Shown piece by piece: positions 21,680-36,457 of a stretch of 64,000 nt of DNA. The position numbers and the translations under genes are program-made. Source of the stretch: Macrobrachium rosenbergii. Taxonomy: Eukaryota; Arthropoda; Malacostraca; Decapoda; Palaemonidae. The notes under the pieces are model-generated. The model was not told the DNA's origin. It saw only the letters and a list, made by a program, of their open reading frames with translations, and ran no database searches. How positions within the stretch are numbered: the first letter of the stretch is position 1; each line of letters starts with the position of its first letter. The stretch lies in the NCBI RefSeq assembly GCF_040412425.1, contig NC_089763.1, positions 58,637,915 through 58,701,914 on the forward strand, written 5' to 3'.

Positions 21680-21830
21680 AAGTACCATTTACACTTTTTC
21701 CCATTTGCATTACAGTCCTTTAACATGTGGTCTTTCCTACACTTTGTGCATACGACTTCCCCAGCTCCTAGGCCCGGCTTATGCCCAGGTTAATGGCAAT
21801 TAAAGCATTCATTACGTGGTATCTGTTATA
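21680..21830 (-). pseudogene. zinc-knuckle remnant, retroelement Gag-like
   Basis: Read on the minus strand, one frame gives NECFNCH then a stop then PGHKPGLG, followed by VVCTKCRKDHMLKDC and a further Cys pair. The Cys/His spacing (C-x2-C...GH, then C-x2-C-x3-H-x4-C) is that of retroelement Gag knuckles. Frames before and after are closed, so only this island is recognisable. Confidence 0.45.
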
Positions 21831-23679
21831 TACATGGCAGCTTTACCTGCAGTGTTGTGTATAGATTATCATTACGTATTCCTGTATTCCCTCTAATAGT
21901 TGGTGAACATTTTATGGCTTATTTTACAAGTTTCTTTTACGTTCTTTAACACATGATTACAAAATAATGGATGTTCTCAAATACCTTAAGAATATGAATC
22001 AGGATTACTAGTACCTCTGCACTACCCCCGGAGTCAGTCGTCTTCTTCCTTTTGGGAGTTACTTAAATTATTTTTGTCTAAACGTTTCTTCTGTAAGTTA
22101 ACTTTAGAGAAAAAATACATGGGGTTTGATACCCATCGAATGTTGCTATTTTTTGCGCCCATCTTTTAGCTTTTCATGCAGTTTGGTTAGCTAAATGTTA
22201 TGAAGCCACCGTATTTATTTGCACAATGCATGCCTTTCAAATTTGTACCAAAAATGTTGATTAATTTCTATATTAGTTTTTTCGGGCAATATAATTAGAT
22301 TTTAAAAGCCAAAGGAAGGAGTAGAACCGGTTCATGTTTACCGTATAAAGGATGTTCCCAGCTTCCTGTGGCTGGACCATTGTATTTCTCCTGTTCATTT
22401 TTTTCGATACAGATTTTGTTCACATGAAGCCCGTTGATAACCTCTTTAGGTCTTCCAAGGTTTCCCATTTGTCAGTGTTTAATGGCAAGGAGAAAAATTT
22501 TTTTAAGAAATAATGGATTTTGGTTTTTAGAAGAAAGGCGACCCTCACATTGCCTACAAAGAAACGGATTTTACTTTGTCGTAGAGTTTGCCCAGTTAAC
22601 CATTTTCTGCTGTTGGTATTTCGTTGACTTGCGTTGGTTTGTTTTTAATGTTATAATTAATGACAATTGAAGATATACGCCAATTTTGGTTCTCTCAAAT
22701 ATGATTCAATGATATGGAGAAGAAGTGTCCTTCAGTCCTCATTATATTTAATATTTTTCGGGGAAAAGAATAAACCATCTGCTGTCTGAACGTGAAAAAA
22801 GAATTTTCTGCTTATTTTGGCAGTTTATACATTGTTATATGTTAATATACTAGCTAGACTAGTATGTAATTATTTTTAAACATTTAGTGAAGTGTGTCTT
22901 GTATATTCTCAGCGGCTTTGGGGTCTCTACTGTACTTTCTTGAATTCATTTGCTAACGAGAAGATTCAGTATATTTGCTCGTTATAATACAGAAGTTCCT
23001 TAGTAAAGGAGCATTAATAATCGTTATCACTTCTGATACTTGAGGGCTTAGTTTGAAGCCAGTAGTAAATATCAGAACACCGTAATCTTTTTCGACTTTG
23101 GCAGCCTTCCGTAGCTCATCGTTTGGTCCGAATACGCAGTGGGTATTTTGGTGCCAAACCGTATCGGTAACGGATTTGGAAATTTGTTGGAATGGGCTCT
23201 TCTTATTGTTTGACATACACTACCTTGTGTTATCGTATATTTCAGGACCAGCGGTATCATTGGCGGGCCTGTAATGAATGGCATGTGACTAACTGGCTGT
23301 GGATGAACCCAGCTTTCGGATCTTAGTCTTGTCCTCCCAAGTGCGAAAATAGTTATTCATTCGCTTAATGAAAACAGTGATAATATGAACATGGTTTTGA
23401 AGATCTTCAAGATTGAAACATAAGAAGACAACGGCAATTATGCACTTGCATTGCGGCCTTTAGATTTTAATCATATAGGTGTGTAAATGAATAGATTAAA
23501 ATACTGAATTCAAAACCTACTATAAATAGGCAAGTCATGATGGTATACCGAGGAAAGGCTTATTTGTTTTGAAAATATCATTTCTTAAGGTGTATTTTGT
23601 TTACAACGAAAAATCAAAGTTACTGGATGATTTAAAATGTACTATATTAATTCACAGATATAGGACTTACTTTCTCCAT
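21831..23679. other. anonymous DNA, no gene seen
   Basis: AT-rich sequence without convincing ORF, RNA gene or repeat on either strand. It could contain more of the Gag-like remnant at its left end, too decayed to read. Confidence 0.5.
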
Positions 23680-23740
23680 ACGCATGAAAGAAGCGAAGAA
23701 GCGGTACTTGTTCCTCCTCTTCTCTCTCTCTCTCTCTCTC

Positions 23741-23791
<51 letters not shown>

Positions 23792-23891
23792 AAACGATTA
23801 GTTCCATTCATTTCGTCTTCCTTCCTTCTGCTTCCGTCTTCTTTTCGCATCAAAATTCTATACGCGCATAAATTGTCCATGCACATCCCGC

Positions 23892-23934
<43 letters not shown>

Positions 23935-24113
23935 TCATGTTATTATTTCAGATCTCTTTTTCTCCGTCTTTCCTTCCGTCCTTTCTTCTTTCACCTTCCG
24001 TATTCTTTTCGAATAAAAAATTTTCATACGCAAGTAAATTGTTCTTGTGCATTTCTCTCTCTCAATCTTCCTTTCGCATGAAAATTCTCCGCAAAATGTA
24101 AGTTGTTTGGGAA

Positions 24114-24161
<48 letters not shown>

Positions 24162-24220
24162 TCATTCTCTCTTTATACACGTCTCACGCAAATCATGCAA
24201 TTTACGTACGCAAGTTTTAG
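23680..24220. repeat. diverged tandem repeats each ending in a (CT)n tract
   Basis: Four related units of about 100-220 bp contain a core like 'ttcgcatnaaaattc' followed by 'cgcannnaaattgt...gnncat'. Each then runs into a (CT)n tract: 23719-23790, 23893-23930, a short one near 24051-24062, and 24115-24158. Cores start near 23685, 23846, 24005 and 24072. Confidence 0.65.
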
Positions 24221-25519
24221 GTTAGGTTGGGGAAGGGGGAGGAGCAGTTTTCCGTGAGGTTAGTAGCAGCCGGAGTACATTATGAACCAAATCCGTTACA
24301 TAATTTCAATCTACGATTTACAGGTTTACTACGACGATGCCCAATCAGAGAATATTCTTGGGGAACTATGAAAATGAGGACTGATAGAACTAAATCACGA
24401 TACTTGCGGTGATGGGGATGGCGAAGGCACTGAAATGTAGATATGATAATGTAGAGGGACAATTTACTTCTCTCTGAAGAATCTTGCGGTGTATTTGGAA
24501 ATGTAACGTCATTATTTATTTAGTTCTTTTCACTCCAAAAGTAAATCACCCCGCTAAGTCTTATTCGTATTTTAGCTAGTTTTGGCTTGAGGTAAATTTA
24601 ATAGACCATTTCACGCTTGACTCATAACCAATCTCATGTTTAAATGTATTTATTTATTTATTTATTTATTTATTTTTTTGCATCTGCATTCATGAGTAAT
24701 TAAAATCGTTGGGTAGATCTTGGCGATAGTTACACCGATCCGGAATTACATTTAAAAACGCATGGGATTTCACTCATAATATCCGGTTTGAGGGTTAACT
24801 TATTACTTGGCTGCACGTGTAAAACAACCGTTAAAATAATTTAGATTAGAAACCGAAACAATTCATCGCTTAATTGCCAATAACTTCGGCCCATTTTCGA
24901 TTTCCTTAATTCACCAGATATCGCTGTTTATCACGTTGATTAATTGTTCCGAAGTGATGCATCTCAGTGTCTTTCTTACATCATCTTTAAAAACTGAACT
25001 CCTTGACTTCTCTAACGGTTAGACAGATTATCTATTTTTTCTTTTCATGAGTGAAGGTTTTCGGATGTAAAATGTATGCTACTTTCATCGTCCTCTTACA
25101 CATTCACCGAAGGTTAGGTTTATGACTCTTCTTTTGCTACAAAACAGTTTTTACTCAGGAGGTTGGAGCTTATAATGTGTGGAATTATTTTGCGCTGCCC
25201 TCTGCAGTTTTTCGTTCCTTTTGGTGCTCTAGCAGGGATTATATTTTCATTTCTTTTTTTGCTTGGCATTGCTTAACGAGTCTTCCTTATATCTTGTCTA
25301 ATAGATGAATGGGTCTAAGCCTGCAAATGTAATTTAAGAAACTGGTGTGGAACTTTGCTTATAAGTTTTGATGTTTAACATCTACTGTAGATACTGGAGT
25401 TTTGCAGTCAACTTTATACGTTCTTTCTTCCATCTTGATGGTATGGTAGTGTGACGCCGTCACATTATATACAAGCATTTTTGGTATTAACCCGATATGT
25501 ATCCACCTACGCGTCACTT
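24221..25519. other. anonymous DNA, no gene seen
   Basis: It contains two TTAGG-like units just left of its start (about 24216) and a short (TTTA)n run at 24644-24676. A small perfect palindrome (TGTGACG-C-CGTCACA) lies near 25450. No coding signal is recognised. Confidence 0.5.
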
Positions 25520-25585
25520 CCGAGGTGCTAGTACTAAACATGGCGGAAGTTCAATTGGACGCCGTGTTTAGTGCTAGCCCCTCGG
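25520..25585. repeat. 66-base hairpin with G-U-compatible mismatches
   Basis: Arms 25520-25545 and 25560-25585 (26 bases each) differ from perfect complementarity at three positions. Two of these become G-U wobbles if transcribed from the plus strand. The loop is 14 bases. The size resembles a pre-miRNA but nothing else supports that. Confidence 0.8.
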
Positions 25586-25742
25586 TGATCAAATACCCGA
25601 GAGTTGTTTCTTTTTATTTAATAAAATAATTTCGCTATGGGGATGAAAAGGTGTAATGTAACTATCGGCTTCATTTAAAAATTTTCGTATTTTATTCAGA
25701 AGACTTCCGGCATGCATGCTTGCTCATACATATACATTATAG

Positions 25743-27414
<1,672 letters not shown>

Positions 27415-27474
<60 letters not shown>
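27415..27474. repeat. (CT)n microsatellite
   Basis: About 30 CT units. Confidence 0.98.
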
Positions 27475-27476
<2 letters not shown>

Positions 27477-27716
27477 GCTATCCCATTACTGTCGTTAGAC
27501 AGCTCTTGAAATAATGGTTGGTAAGATTTTCATGGCCTCTCCTAAGTATGCGAACGTATTTTTTCTGGGTGAGTCAAAATAAATTGTTGAAGTCGCTTTA
27601 TGCTTATTTTTATTTGTTTTTGTTTTCTTTGTGAAAATGTTTTAGTGTTCAATGGAAATATAAATTGTAGAGGAATGTTTTAAGATTTTGTAAGTTTCAT
27701 TTATTTTCGGAAATAT

Positions 27717-27718
<2 letters not shown>

Positions 27719-27802
<84 letters not shown>
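27719..27802. repeat. (CT)n microsatellite
   Basis: About 42 CT units. It lies 245 bp from the previous (CT)n tract with unrelated sequence between. Confidence 0.98.
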
Positions 27803-27806
<4 letters not shown>

Positions 27807-27897
27807 CGGGTAACACATAAACCCAAGGGTCACAAATACGTAAATTCTTTGTTAAGAAATAAGTTGCAACCTTAAAACATACAATTGTGTGTTGGAT

Positions 27898-27898
<1 letters not shown>

Positions 27899-27995
<97 letters not shown>

Positions 27996-28018
27996 GTGTG
28001 TGTGTTTGTGTGTGTGTA
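27899..28018. repeat. (AT)n-(GT)n microsatellite
   Basis: AT tract to about 27996 with one CA interruption, followed by an imperfect GT tract. Confidence 0.97.
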
Positions 28019-29872
<1,854 letters not shown>

Positions 29873-29964
29873 GTATGTGTTATAATGTTTGTGTGTGTGT
29901 GTGTAATTTTAGTAACAGCACGCACGCACACATGTGTGTGTAGATATACAGTATATCTGAGGAC

Positions 29965-30845
29965 GAAGAGGTACAGGCTTGTCTCCCACAAGTAACCGTT
30001 TTATTTTGCCCACGTTTCACATCTCATGGCATCTTCAATGCTAGAAAACTACACATAGACTATAAATTAAATTGATACATCTAAAAAGAAATGTATGAAT
30101 CTAATTAATGATAATGAATTGCCAGCCTTGAATATGAAGTTAATCCTGCGGAATTCTCTAATTACACGTCCTTTTTTCAGAGTGAAGGACAGACTGAGCT
30201 GAGCTCTTCCCTGACATTCAACATTTTATTTATAAAATATACCTGTCCCAGATGTTGTCTGGGAACCTACGACGGATGCACTATGAGGCTTCTCAAGGTT
30301 TGCATTTGTTCTCATGGAGGTGTCAGCTTCAGGACGGGCTGCAGATTGTCCAGTCCTGAATTATCTATTATTCGTAACCATTCCCAAATTTGTGTTACCC
30401 GCTTGGACGTAAATGATTTTTAAATTATTGGATCAGCCCAAAAGGACGAGGAGTTGTTAGTGTTAGAGTCTTTTAATAAGAACAAATGTGACTAAACTTA
30501 ATACCCGATCCTCGTCCACCCAACTGTTTATAACCTAATTACCTGGTTGTTGACATAAAATGTTCGCTGCAGGTATTTTCATACTTTTATTTTCGCCCTT
30601 TCTCTTGTAATCGCTTTTTAGTTCTTGCCTTGGTGGGTGTTTCTTTCGAGTTTCTCCTTTGATTTTTTATCTATGGTATTTGTAAAAAAAATTATAGTAA
30701 ATTAGTGACTTTTATGTATTTATAGTCAGTGTGTAATTTTCTTGCCTTGAAGATGCATCATGAGATTTGAAACGTCGGCTAAACAAACCTGTTACATGTG
30801 AGAGACATGCCTTTACCACCTCCATCCTGAGATGTTTGTTGGGTC
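29965..30845. mobile_element. fold-back element with hammerhead-like motifs in both arms
   Basis: The left arm (29965-30075) and right arm (about 30725-30845) are inverted copies with roughly 70% identity by eye. Paired landmarks are GTTTCACATCTCATGGCATC on the left and GATGCATCATGAGATTTGAAA on the right, plus 'gactataaat' inverted in both. Each arm contains the pattern UUGAAGAUG-stem-GAAACGU(C/G)GGC on opposite strands. The 750-bp middle has no clear ORF. GT/AT microsatellites lie on the left (with about 100 bp between) and (AT)n lies directly on the right. Such motifs are known from Penelope-like retroelement terminal repeats, which is the best guess for origin. Confidence 0.65.
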
Positions 30846-30860
30846 TGTTCCCCTACTATT

Positions 30861-30863
<3 letters not shown>

Positions 30864-30929
<66 letters not shown>

Positions 30930-30945
30930 TTGTGATTTTAGTAAC

Positions 30946-30982
<37 letters not shown>

Positions 30983-30990
30983 GATTTTAG

Positions 30991-31076
<86 letters not shown>
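30864..31076. repeat. (AT)n tracts with short shared spacers
   Basis: Three AT tracts (30864-30923, 30951-30977, 30990-31076) are separated by spacers that both contain TTTGTGATTTTAGTAA. A related TGTGTAATTTTAGTAAC also lies at about 29898. Spacer plus tract therefore seems to have been copied. Confidence 0.9.
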
Positions 31077-31079
<3 letters not shown>

Positions 31080-31254
31080 CCAGAATCATTTATCTTAATC
31101 GTCACTGTTCCGCAGAATATCTAAGCAACTTGTACGTTTCAGTAACGGAAATTAATCAGATCATAATAACTCTACCCTCACGCTTTACCTGATGACTGTA
31201 TAAGCAGGTTTTTTTTTTTTTTTTTTTTTAAATAACGACCTATGGGTGGTGGTG
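31077..31254. other. anonymous DNA with a T run
   Basis: It includes a run of about 22 T at 31208-31229. No gene is seen. Confidence 0.5.
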
Positions 31255-31469
31255 TGATTTAATGACATGCGAGTGTTGGACCTCCTTTATTAGGTAACTA
31301 TAGCAGGAAAGCGAAACAGACTAAGTACACAAAGTAATCCGGAAAGTGTCTTTATAGTAACAACAGCGAATTTGAAACTAAACAACCATTGCAGGTGAAT
31401 ACACGCCATTGCAGGTCAGACGCACAGAGACCAGAGACAAAAATTCGGGGTAACGTCATTCCCGATTAC

Positions 31470-32000
31470 TTCGCCTAACTTGAGGTTGTCGATCCGAATA
31501 ATCCTCCACATGGCAAACTTGTTCTTTTGGAATTACATGTGCTGGAGTTCCTCCCGGGTTATGATGGTTCCTTCTCCGTAATTTCCAAAAGACCTCTGTC
31601 AAAGTTCTTTTCATCCGTGTTGCCATTAACAGTAGTTTTCATAACTGTATATTTAAAATTTTTCACGGACTCTTAAGCGTGGCCATTAGATTGTCGGTTA
31701 TGTGGACTAGATACAGTATGGATAACACCCAGCATTTTGGAAATGCTTTATAGTCTGAAAGTTAAAATTGAGGTCCTCCATCCAGTTGCTGTCTAACAAG
31801 AACCCGACATTTGTGAAATATTTACACACTAATCAGATAGTGTCTCGAGAAGTTGCACTACTGCCATATGCTTTAATTTGTGGCCAGCCAATTACAGTAG
31901 ATTAAGAAATCCTTGCCTGCATAGGAAAACAAATCCATAGATATTTCCTCAAAGGATCTTGAAAGGAGTTCTTCTTTCAGTAGCTTCTGTTCCACAGTGG
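31470..32000 (-). pseudogene. integrase remnant of decayed gypsy element
   Basis: Frame pieces read SFEEISMDLFSYAGKDFLIY, the catalytic-core start with the first Asp (M-D-L). A degraded second-Asp region (LDGGPQF) and SSPHNRQSNGHA, the segment preceding the catalytic Glu, follow. A stop then follows in the position where the element at 50-55 kb has Glu. Multiple stops and frameshifts are present. Confidence 0.7.
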
Positions 32001-32069
32001 GAATCATCAAGTGTGGCAATTACATCTTTCCGTTTCACTGCAGGTGTTATCACATATGATCCATAGAGA

Positions 32070-32700
32070 ATTAGAGTTGACGGGACTTTTCTGTGATCAA
32101 AAGCAGATAGATTTCATCTTCTCTAGTATTATGAATTCCATCAAGGATGGGGTCTTGAATAAGCCTATTTTCTTTGGTTGTTATCTCTCCTGAAGAATCT
32201 TTGTATATAATGGGCAACAGTTTCTTCTTCCTCATCTTCCAAAGTTTTACAGGTGCATGGGAAAGAGCATCAGGCATAGCATTATCCTAACCTTTACATC
32301 TTTTTGCCATAAAAATAAAAGGAGAGGTTTTTTTCCTTCAGGTGCTGAAGTCTATGATTCCCCACAGCATCAAGAGTGTAATCATTCAGTGCTGGTATAA
32401 GAGGCTTATGATTTAAGACCACGTCAAAATGTTATAGGCCATGTGAAAAACTATGGGACTTGTGCATAGCATAAATCCAGTAATTCTGATTCACTCTTTT
32501 CATAACGAGTCTGTATCACTTAGAAAATGAGAACTGCTATGAACCAACCTCCATGCTGCTACAACCAAGCATATCCAAGACCTTTTAGATGTGTGGGGTC
32601 TGAAGTATAGTAGGTAATTTGAGTCAAAATGAGACAGCACTGCAGGACAGGATAGATCCTTCTTGACTTTTCCAAATGCATATTAATGACCTTTTACACT
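32070..32700 (-). pseudogene. RNase H remnant of decayed gypsy element
   Basis: The segment ends in MPDALSHAPVKLW, the linker motif usual after gypsy RNase H (consensus PDALSRAP). Upstream pieces resemble GLGYALLQ and LIPxLNxYTLDAV motifs, split over frames. The end is open at 32071-32277. Confidence 0.65.
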
Positions 32701-32759
32701 TAAGAAGACTACGGAGATCATTAGCTGTTGATGCAACACTGGAAGAAAACTGCTAACTG

Positions 32760-33400
32760 ATTCACAAGTCCAAGAAAAGATATAAGATTGTAATATTTGT
32801 TGAAGTTGGGAAGTCCTTACCTTTTTCTGCATGAATACCTTCATGACCAACATTATTGCCACAAAATTCAACATTTTCACTTGCAAATACAAAATTTTCC
32901 ATACTCATAGTGACACCATGCTGATGGATGTAAGATAAAGCTTCCCTGATGTGCGTAATATGACTTTCATATGAAGAAACCCAAAAAAGTTCACCCACAA
33001 CTTTAGCACAGTTGTTTATGCTCTCATCTGCAGGATTGCAATGTCTGCAAAACTCACTTCCAGTAGAGACCAGTCCCATAGGGCCATGCAGAAACTTATC
33101 TCTTTCCCATGGTGCCATAAAAGTAGTTAACTTCTAGGCTTCCTCATCTAGAGGAATTTACCTGTATCCCCACATTGCATCTATTGTGGTAAAATAGGTG
33201 GATCCTTCAGACTCTTGACTAACAGCATCTCTTAGGGTTGGCGATGGATGGTTTGGACGAAACATGCCTGTTCAGCTTTGCAAAGTCCACTGTGATGTGT
33301 ATTAGGTGCTACAACCATAGGAGGGAACCATTCAGATGGTACATCAGCTAATGGAACATGATTCCTTGTTGCACCGTAATGTCTTCAAGCTTCTTGGTTT
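32760..33400 (-). pseudogene. reverse transcriptase remnant of decayed gypsy element
   Basis: The upstream part reads DVPSEWFPPMVVAP (usual EPSEWCNPLVVV). The open block 32762-33118 contains FLHGPMGLVSTGSEFC, then KVVGELFW where active relatives have KVVDDILL, so both catalytic Asp are lost. HGVTMSMENFVFA and VEFCGNNVGHEGI motifs follow. Identity of the fold is clear, activity impossible. Confidence 0.8.
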
Positions 33401-34085
33401 CTTCACTCCAAGCTAAAAGAATGGACCTCTCAGTTTGCTGCTGAAATGGTTGCACCCCATGTCAAAGGTGTATTTTCACTAGAGTCCTAATCATAGCTTT
33501 CAGCTCCACTCCACTTTGCAGTTCTTTTGGGTTAATCAAAACATCACTGAATTTAGAGATGATTGTTTTATAATCTCTTTCCTTCTGTTCCTTAGTAGGC
33601 CTGTTGTGGTACAGAGAAAATAAATCTGCTTAGGGATAGGATTGTAAATAACCTCGAGTGGTACCATGACAAAAGAGCATCATGTAATTCCTCAAGATTG
33701 AGAACCTTTGTTTCCACCAATGCAACATTCAGAACAAGGGTAGCTGTGAAGTAACCAAGTGATGTAACTTAGCTTGATTAGCTGCATAAACATCATCCTG
33801 AATGGGAGCCATAAAGTCAGATCTGTGATTTCTGCACCACTGTCAGGAGTTATGTTCAGATTAACCAGTTTTGCTGCTTGTATTTCAAGTTCCTTATCAT
33901 GGATATTACTAGTTTTAAGCTGGTGAATGCTAAGAGGTTCTTGCTTAGTTGTACTAGGTAATTTTTGACTGTTTCACTTACAACAAACTTTTCCCCTGGC
34001 CAGGCATTGCTTTTCTTGTCTATCCTTTTGAACACTACTAATACAACTATCACATTTGCCTCCTTTCCTGTAAGTTGTTTTTCTT
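33401..34085 (-). pseudogene. protease-to-RT linker remnant
   Basis: The open block 33856-34053 encodes FKRIDKKSNAWPGEKFVVSE and downstream residues resembling the segment that follows the DTG protease in Mag-like gypsy elements. The DTG itself is not seen. Confidence 0.5.
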
Positions 34086-34089
34086 AGTG

Positions 34090-34480
34090 GATGGATGGAG
34101 TCGACATTTGTCTTGGTGACTTTGACAGCAGCAAGCCAGGTTCTTTAGAGCAGAGAATCGGTTTCTTGGCAGCAGAGCAGCAGGGATTCCTTTGGATGGG
34201 CGACAGATATTGCCTACCTGTTGTCTTTGGCGGGGGGTGGAGGACCTCTTTGTGTGTTAGTGTGACGTCTTCCCTGATGACAGCATGAGGATGTTTCGAT
34301 GGCTCAACCGTTGTTGGCCATCTGTGTGAGGATTTGTTCCTTTGGCAGCAAATGGCTGTCTCGATGACTCAATCGGGGTTATCTGCTTTGTGGATGTGTT
34401 CCTGTTCTGCAGCCAGTGGCTGTCTCGATACCTCAACCTTCTTCTTCCGTTTGTCTGCATCCTCGTTGACAGTGGTGACC
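34090..34480. repeat. diverged minisatellite of about 75 bp units
   Basis: Recurring phrases such as 'tggctgtctcgatgactcaa', 'gatgtttcgatggctcaacc' and 'tggctgtctcgatacctcaa' recur with nearby 'ctgtgtg(a)ggat' and 'ttcctnttgcagc' blocks. They are spaced about 75 bp apart, suggesting three to four old units. They interrupt the gypsy remnant. Confidence 0.5.
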
Positions 34481-34919
34481 GTCTAGACTACTCTTTGAGT
34501 TTGTCTGTTTTTGTGGTGTGCTGCTTAGGTGGTATTTATTTTACTGCTCTTGTTGTATTTATTATGCTGCTTGATTTTGTATTTATGCTATAATATTTAT
34601 TTTACTGCTCATGTATTATTTATTATGCTGACTGTTTTTTTTTTTATTTTATGTTGCTAGTGTATTATTTATGGCATTATGCTGTCTGTGAATTACTTAT
34701 TGAACTGTTTAAGATTTAATTACATGAGTTTTATTTTGCTGCCTGTTATTTGTAACGTTTCCTCTCCTGGACCTGACTCACTTGTATATAATGTAAATTA
34801 GTATGTAGAGTAAATTAATCTTAAGACTGCATTTTGTGTTTTTTTCTGCTCCTTCTTTGCTTGTCACCTTTCATCAATCATTCCAGCCCAATTTCTTGTT
34901 TTTTGTTTTGAACCTACTG
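34481..34919. other. AT-rich anonymous DNA inside the gypsy remnant
   Basis: T-rich sequence with repeated 'tattatttattatgctg'-like phrases. No coding signal is seen. Confidence 0.45.
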
Positions 34920-35160
34920 GTCTCTGAAAGACATGACCATTATACTCGGCAACATCTCCAGATTCGTTAAGAGGAACAAAGAAAGCAGAAAGGATTCTCC
35001 TTCTTGCTGCTGCATTTCCTCAAACCCCGCACATTGCAGGACAATATTACATTGATGCTGAAAGTTGCGCTTTATGCTATCCAATATCTCATCTGTGTCA
35101 TCCTCAGATATTCCAATAGCATTAAAGTAGACTTCATTTCAGGTGTGAGACAGGTGTGAA
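34920..35160 (-). pseudogene. gag: Gag fragment of decayed gypsy element
   Basis: One frame reads DEILDSIKRNFQHQCNIV and FEEMQQQEGESFLLSLFLL. This matches the capsid region of the element at 50-55 kb, which has VDEVLDALQTHVKGL and CKQMEGESFADFYVRL. Confidence 0.65.
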
Positions 35161-35564
35161 AATGAGCCAACTGTTTGCTATGCTATGAGGCAAGTCCATG
35201 AAGTTTATCATAGTCTTCCCTGGAAGTACACCAAGTTTTAAATTTGCATAAAGAAACATCTGATTTTGCCAAGAATCTTATCATGCAGCTGTCTCCTTGC
35301 TTGGCTTGTTCCATCTGTGCACTTCATTAATTGTATAATTTTTTTCAGCAATGATGATTCGCTGAATAAACTTTGCTCACTGTTAGCCTTTCCTCTGGAG
35401 CCACTGTTAGCCTTTCCTCTGGAGCCATTTCATGTGTTAAAATATGGGGTCCTCTGTGTCAAAAGTCCCAAAGATATATATACCTGTTGTAAGTGTGATA
35501 ATCCTGAAGTTCATAGAAGCAACTCACTGAGACATGGTATGATTTAATGACATGCGAGTATTGC

Positions 35565-36363
35565 ATGTATGGAACACGCAGCTCTTTTTATGAAATTTTT
35601 ATCACACTATAATTTATGTACATTCATGAAGCTACAAATGTTGTTTAATATCAAGTTCACCCTACTTCAGGAATATCCCTGATGGGGAATTATCACCAAA
35701 GGGGAATTTATAAGTGATAAATGGATCGGTACTGCTGGGTCTCGATCCCTCAACACAATTACCTTCCAACAACTGTAGCTTCATGAATGTATATAAATCA
35801 CAGTGTGATAAAAAATTTCGTAATAAGAGCTGTGTGTTCCAAACGTACCAATTAGCTGTCATGATGGAGCTGGGTTAATGCCAAAGCTAAGTATAATTTC
35901 CCTGCTCTTGATGGGTAAACAAGTACAGCAGATTCGGCATTAACTTATACATCTCGTGATGGCTCAGTGGGTAGACCGTCAACTGGAGTTGTTGGAAGGT
36001 AATTGTGTCGAGGGATCAAGACCCAACAGTACCAACACATTTATCACTTATGTATTTCCCTTTGGTGATAATTTCCCATCGGGGATATTCCCTAAGTAGC
36101 GTTAATTTGATATTAAATGTATATAAAATCACGGTGTGATGAAAATTTCATAATAAGAGCTGCAGGTTCCAAACGTACCAACGAACTGTCATGGTGGAGG
36201 TGGGTTAATGCCGAAGCTAAGTGTAATTTCCCCGCTCTCAACAGGTAAACAAGTACAACAGGTTTGGCATTAACTTATACCTCTCTTGATGGCTCAGTGG
36301 GTAGACCGTCGACTGGAGTTGTTGGAAGCTAATTGTGTCGAGGATCAAGACCCGGCAGTAGCG

Positions 36364-36365
<2 letters not shown>
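35565..36365. repeat. cluster of tRNA-derived SINE units, one inverted and two tandem
   Basis: Two direct units about 334 bp apart (landmark 'tgtatataaatcacngtgtgat' at about 35788 and 36119) each contain GATGGCTCAGTGGGTAGACC, a perfect RNA polymerase III box A (TGGCTCAGTGGG). It is followed by a degraded box B (GGATCAAGACCC). An inverted partial unit lies at 35565-35770. The second direct unit ends at an (AT)n tract. Confidence 0.75.

Positions 36366-36455
<90 letters not shown>
36366..36455. repeat. (AT)n microsatellite
   Basis: About 45 AT units directly after a SINE unit. Confidence 0.98.

Positions 36456-36457
<2 letters not shown>

Larger units (their letters stand above)
31278..35540 (-). 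mobile_element. heavily decayed Ty3/gypsy element
   Basis: Minus-strand remnants appear in the order gag (34920-35160), protease end (33856-34053), RT (32760-33400), RNase H (about 32070-32700) and integrase (about 31470-32000). All resemble the better preserved element at 50149-55920. No LTRs are recognised. A 20-bp direct repeat (TGATTTAATGACATGCGAGT) lies at 31255-31274 and 35540-35559, on either side. The limits given here are set by that repeat and are tentative. Confidence 0.7.

Noticed and set aside
23569..24180. Ser-Leu or Glu-Arg repeat ORFs over CT tracts
   Set aside because: Microsatellite translations.
24213..24230. TTAGG-like units (arthropod telomere repeat)
   Set aside because: Only two units, no array; ordinary interstitial occurrence.
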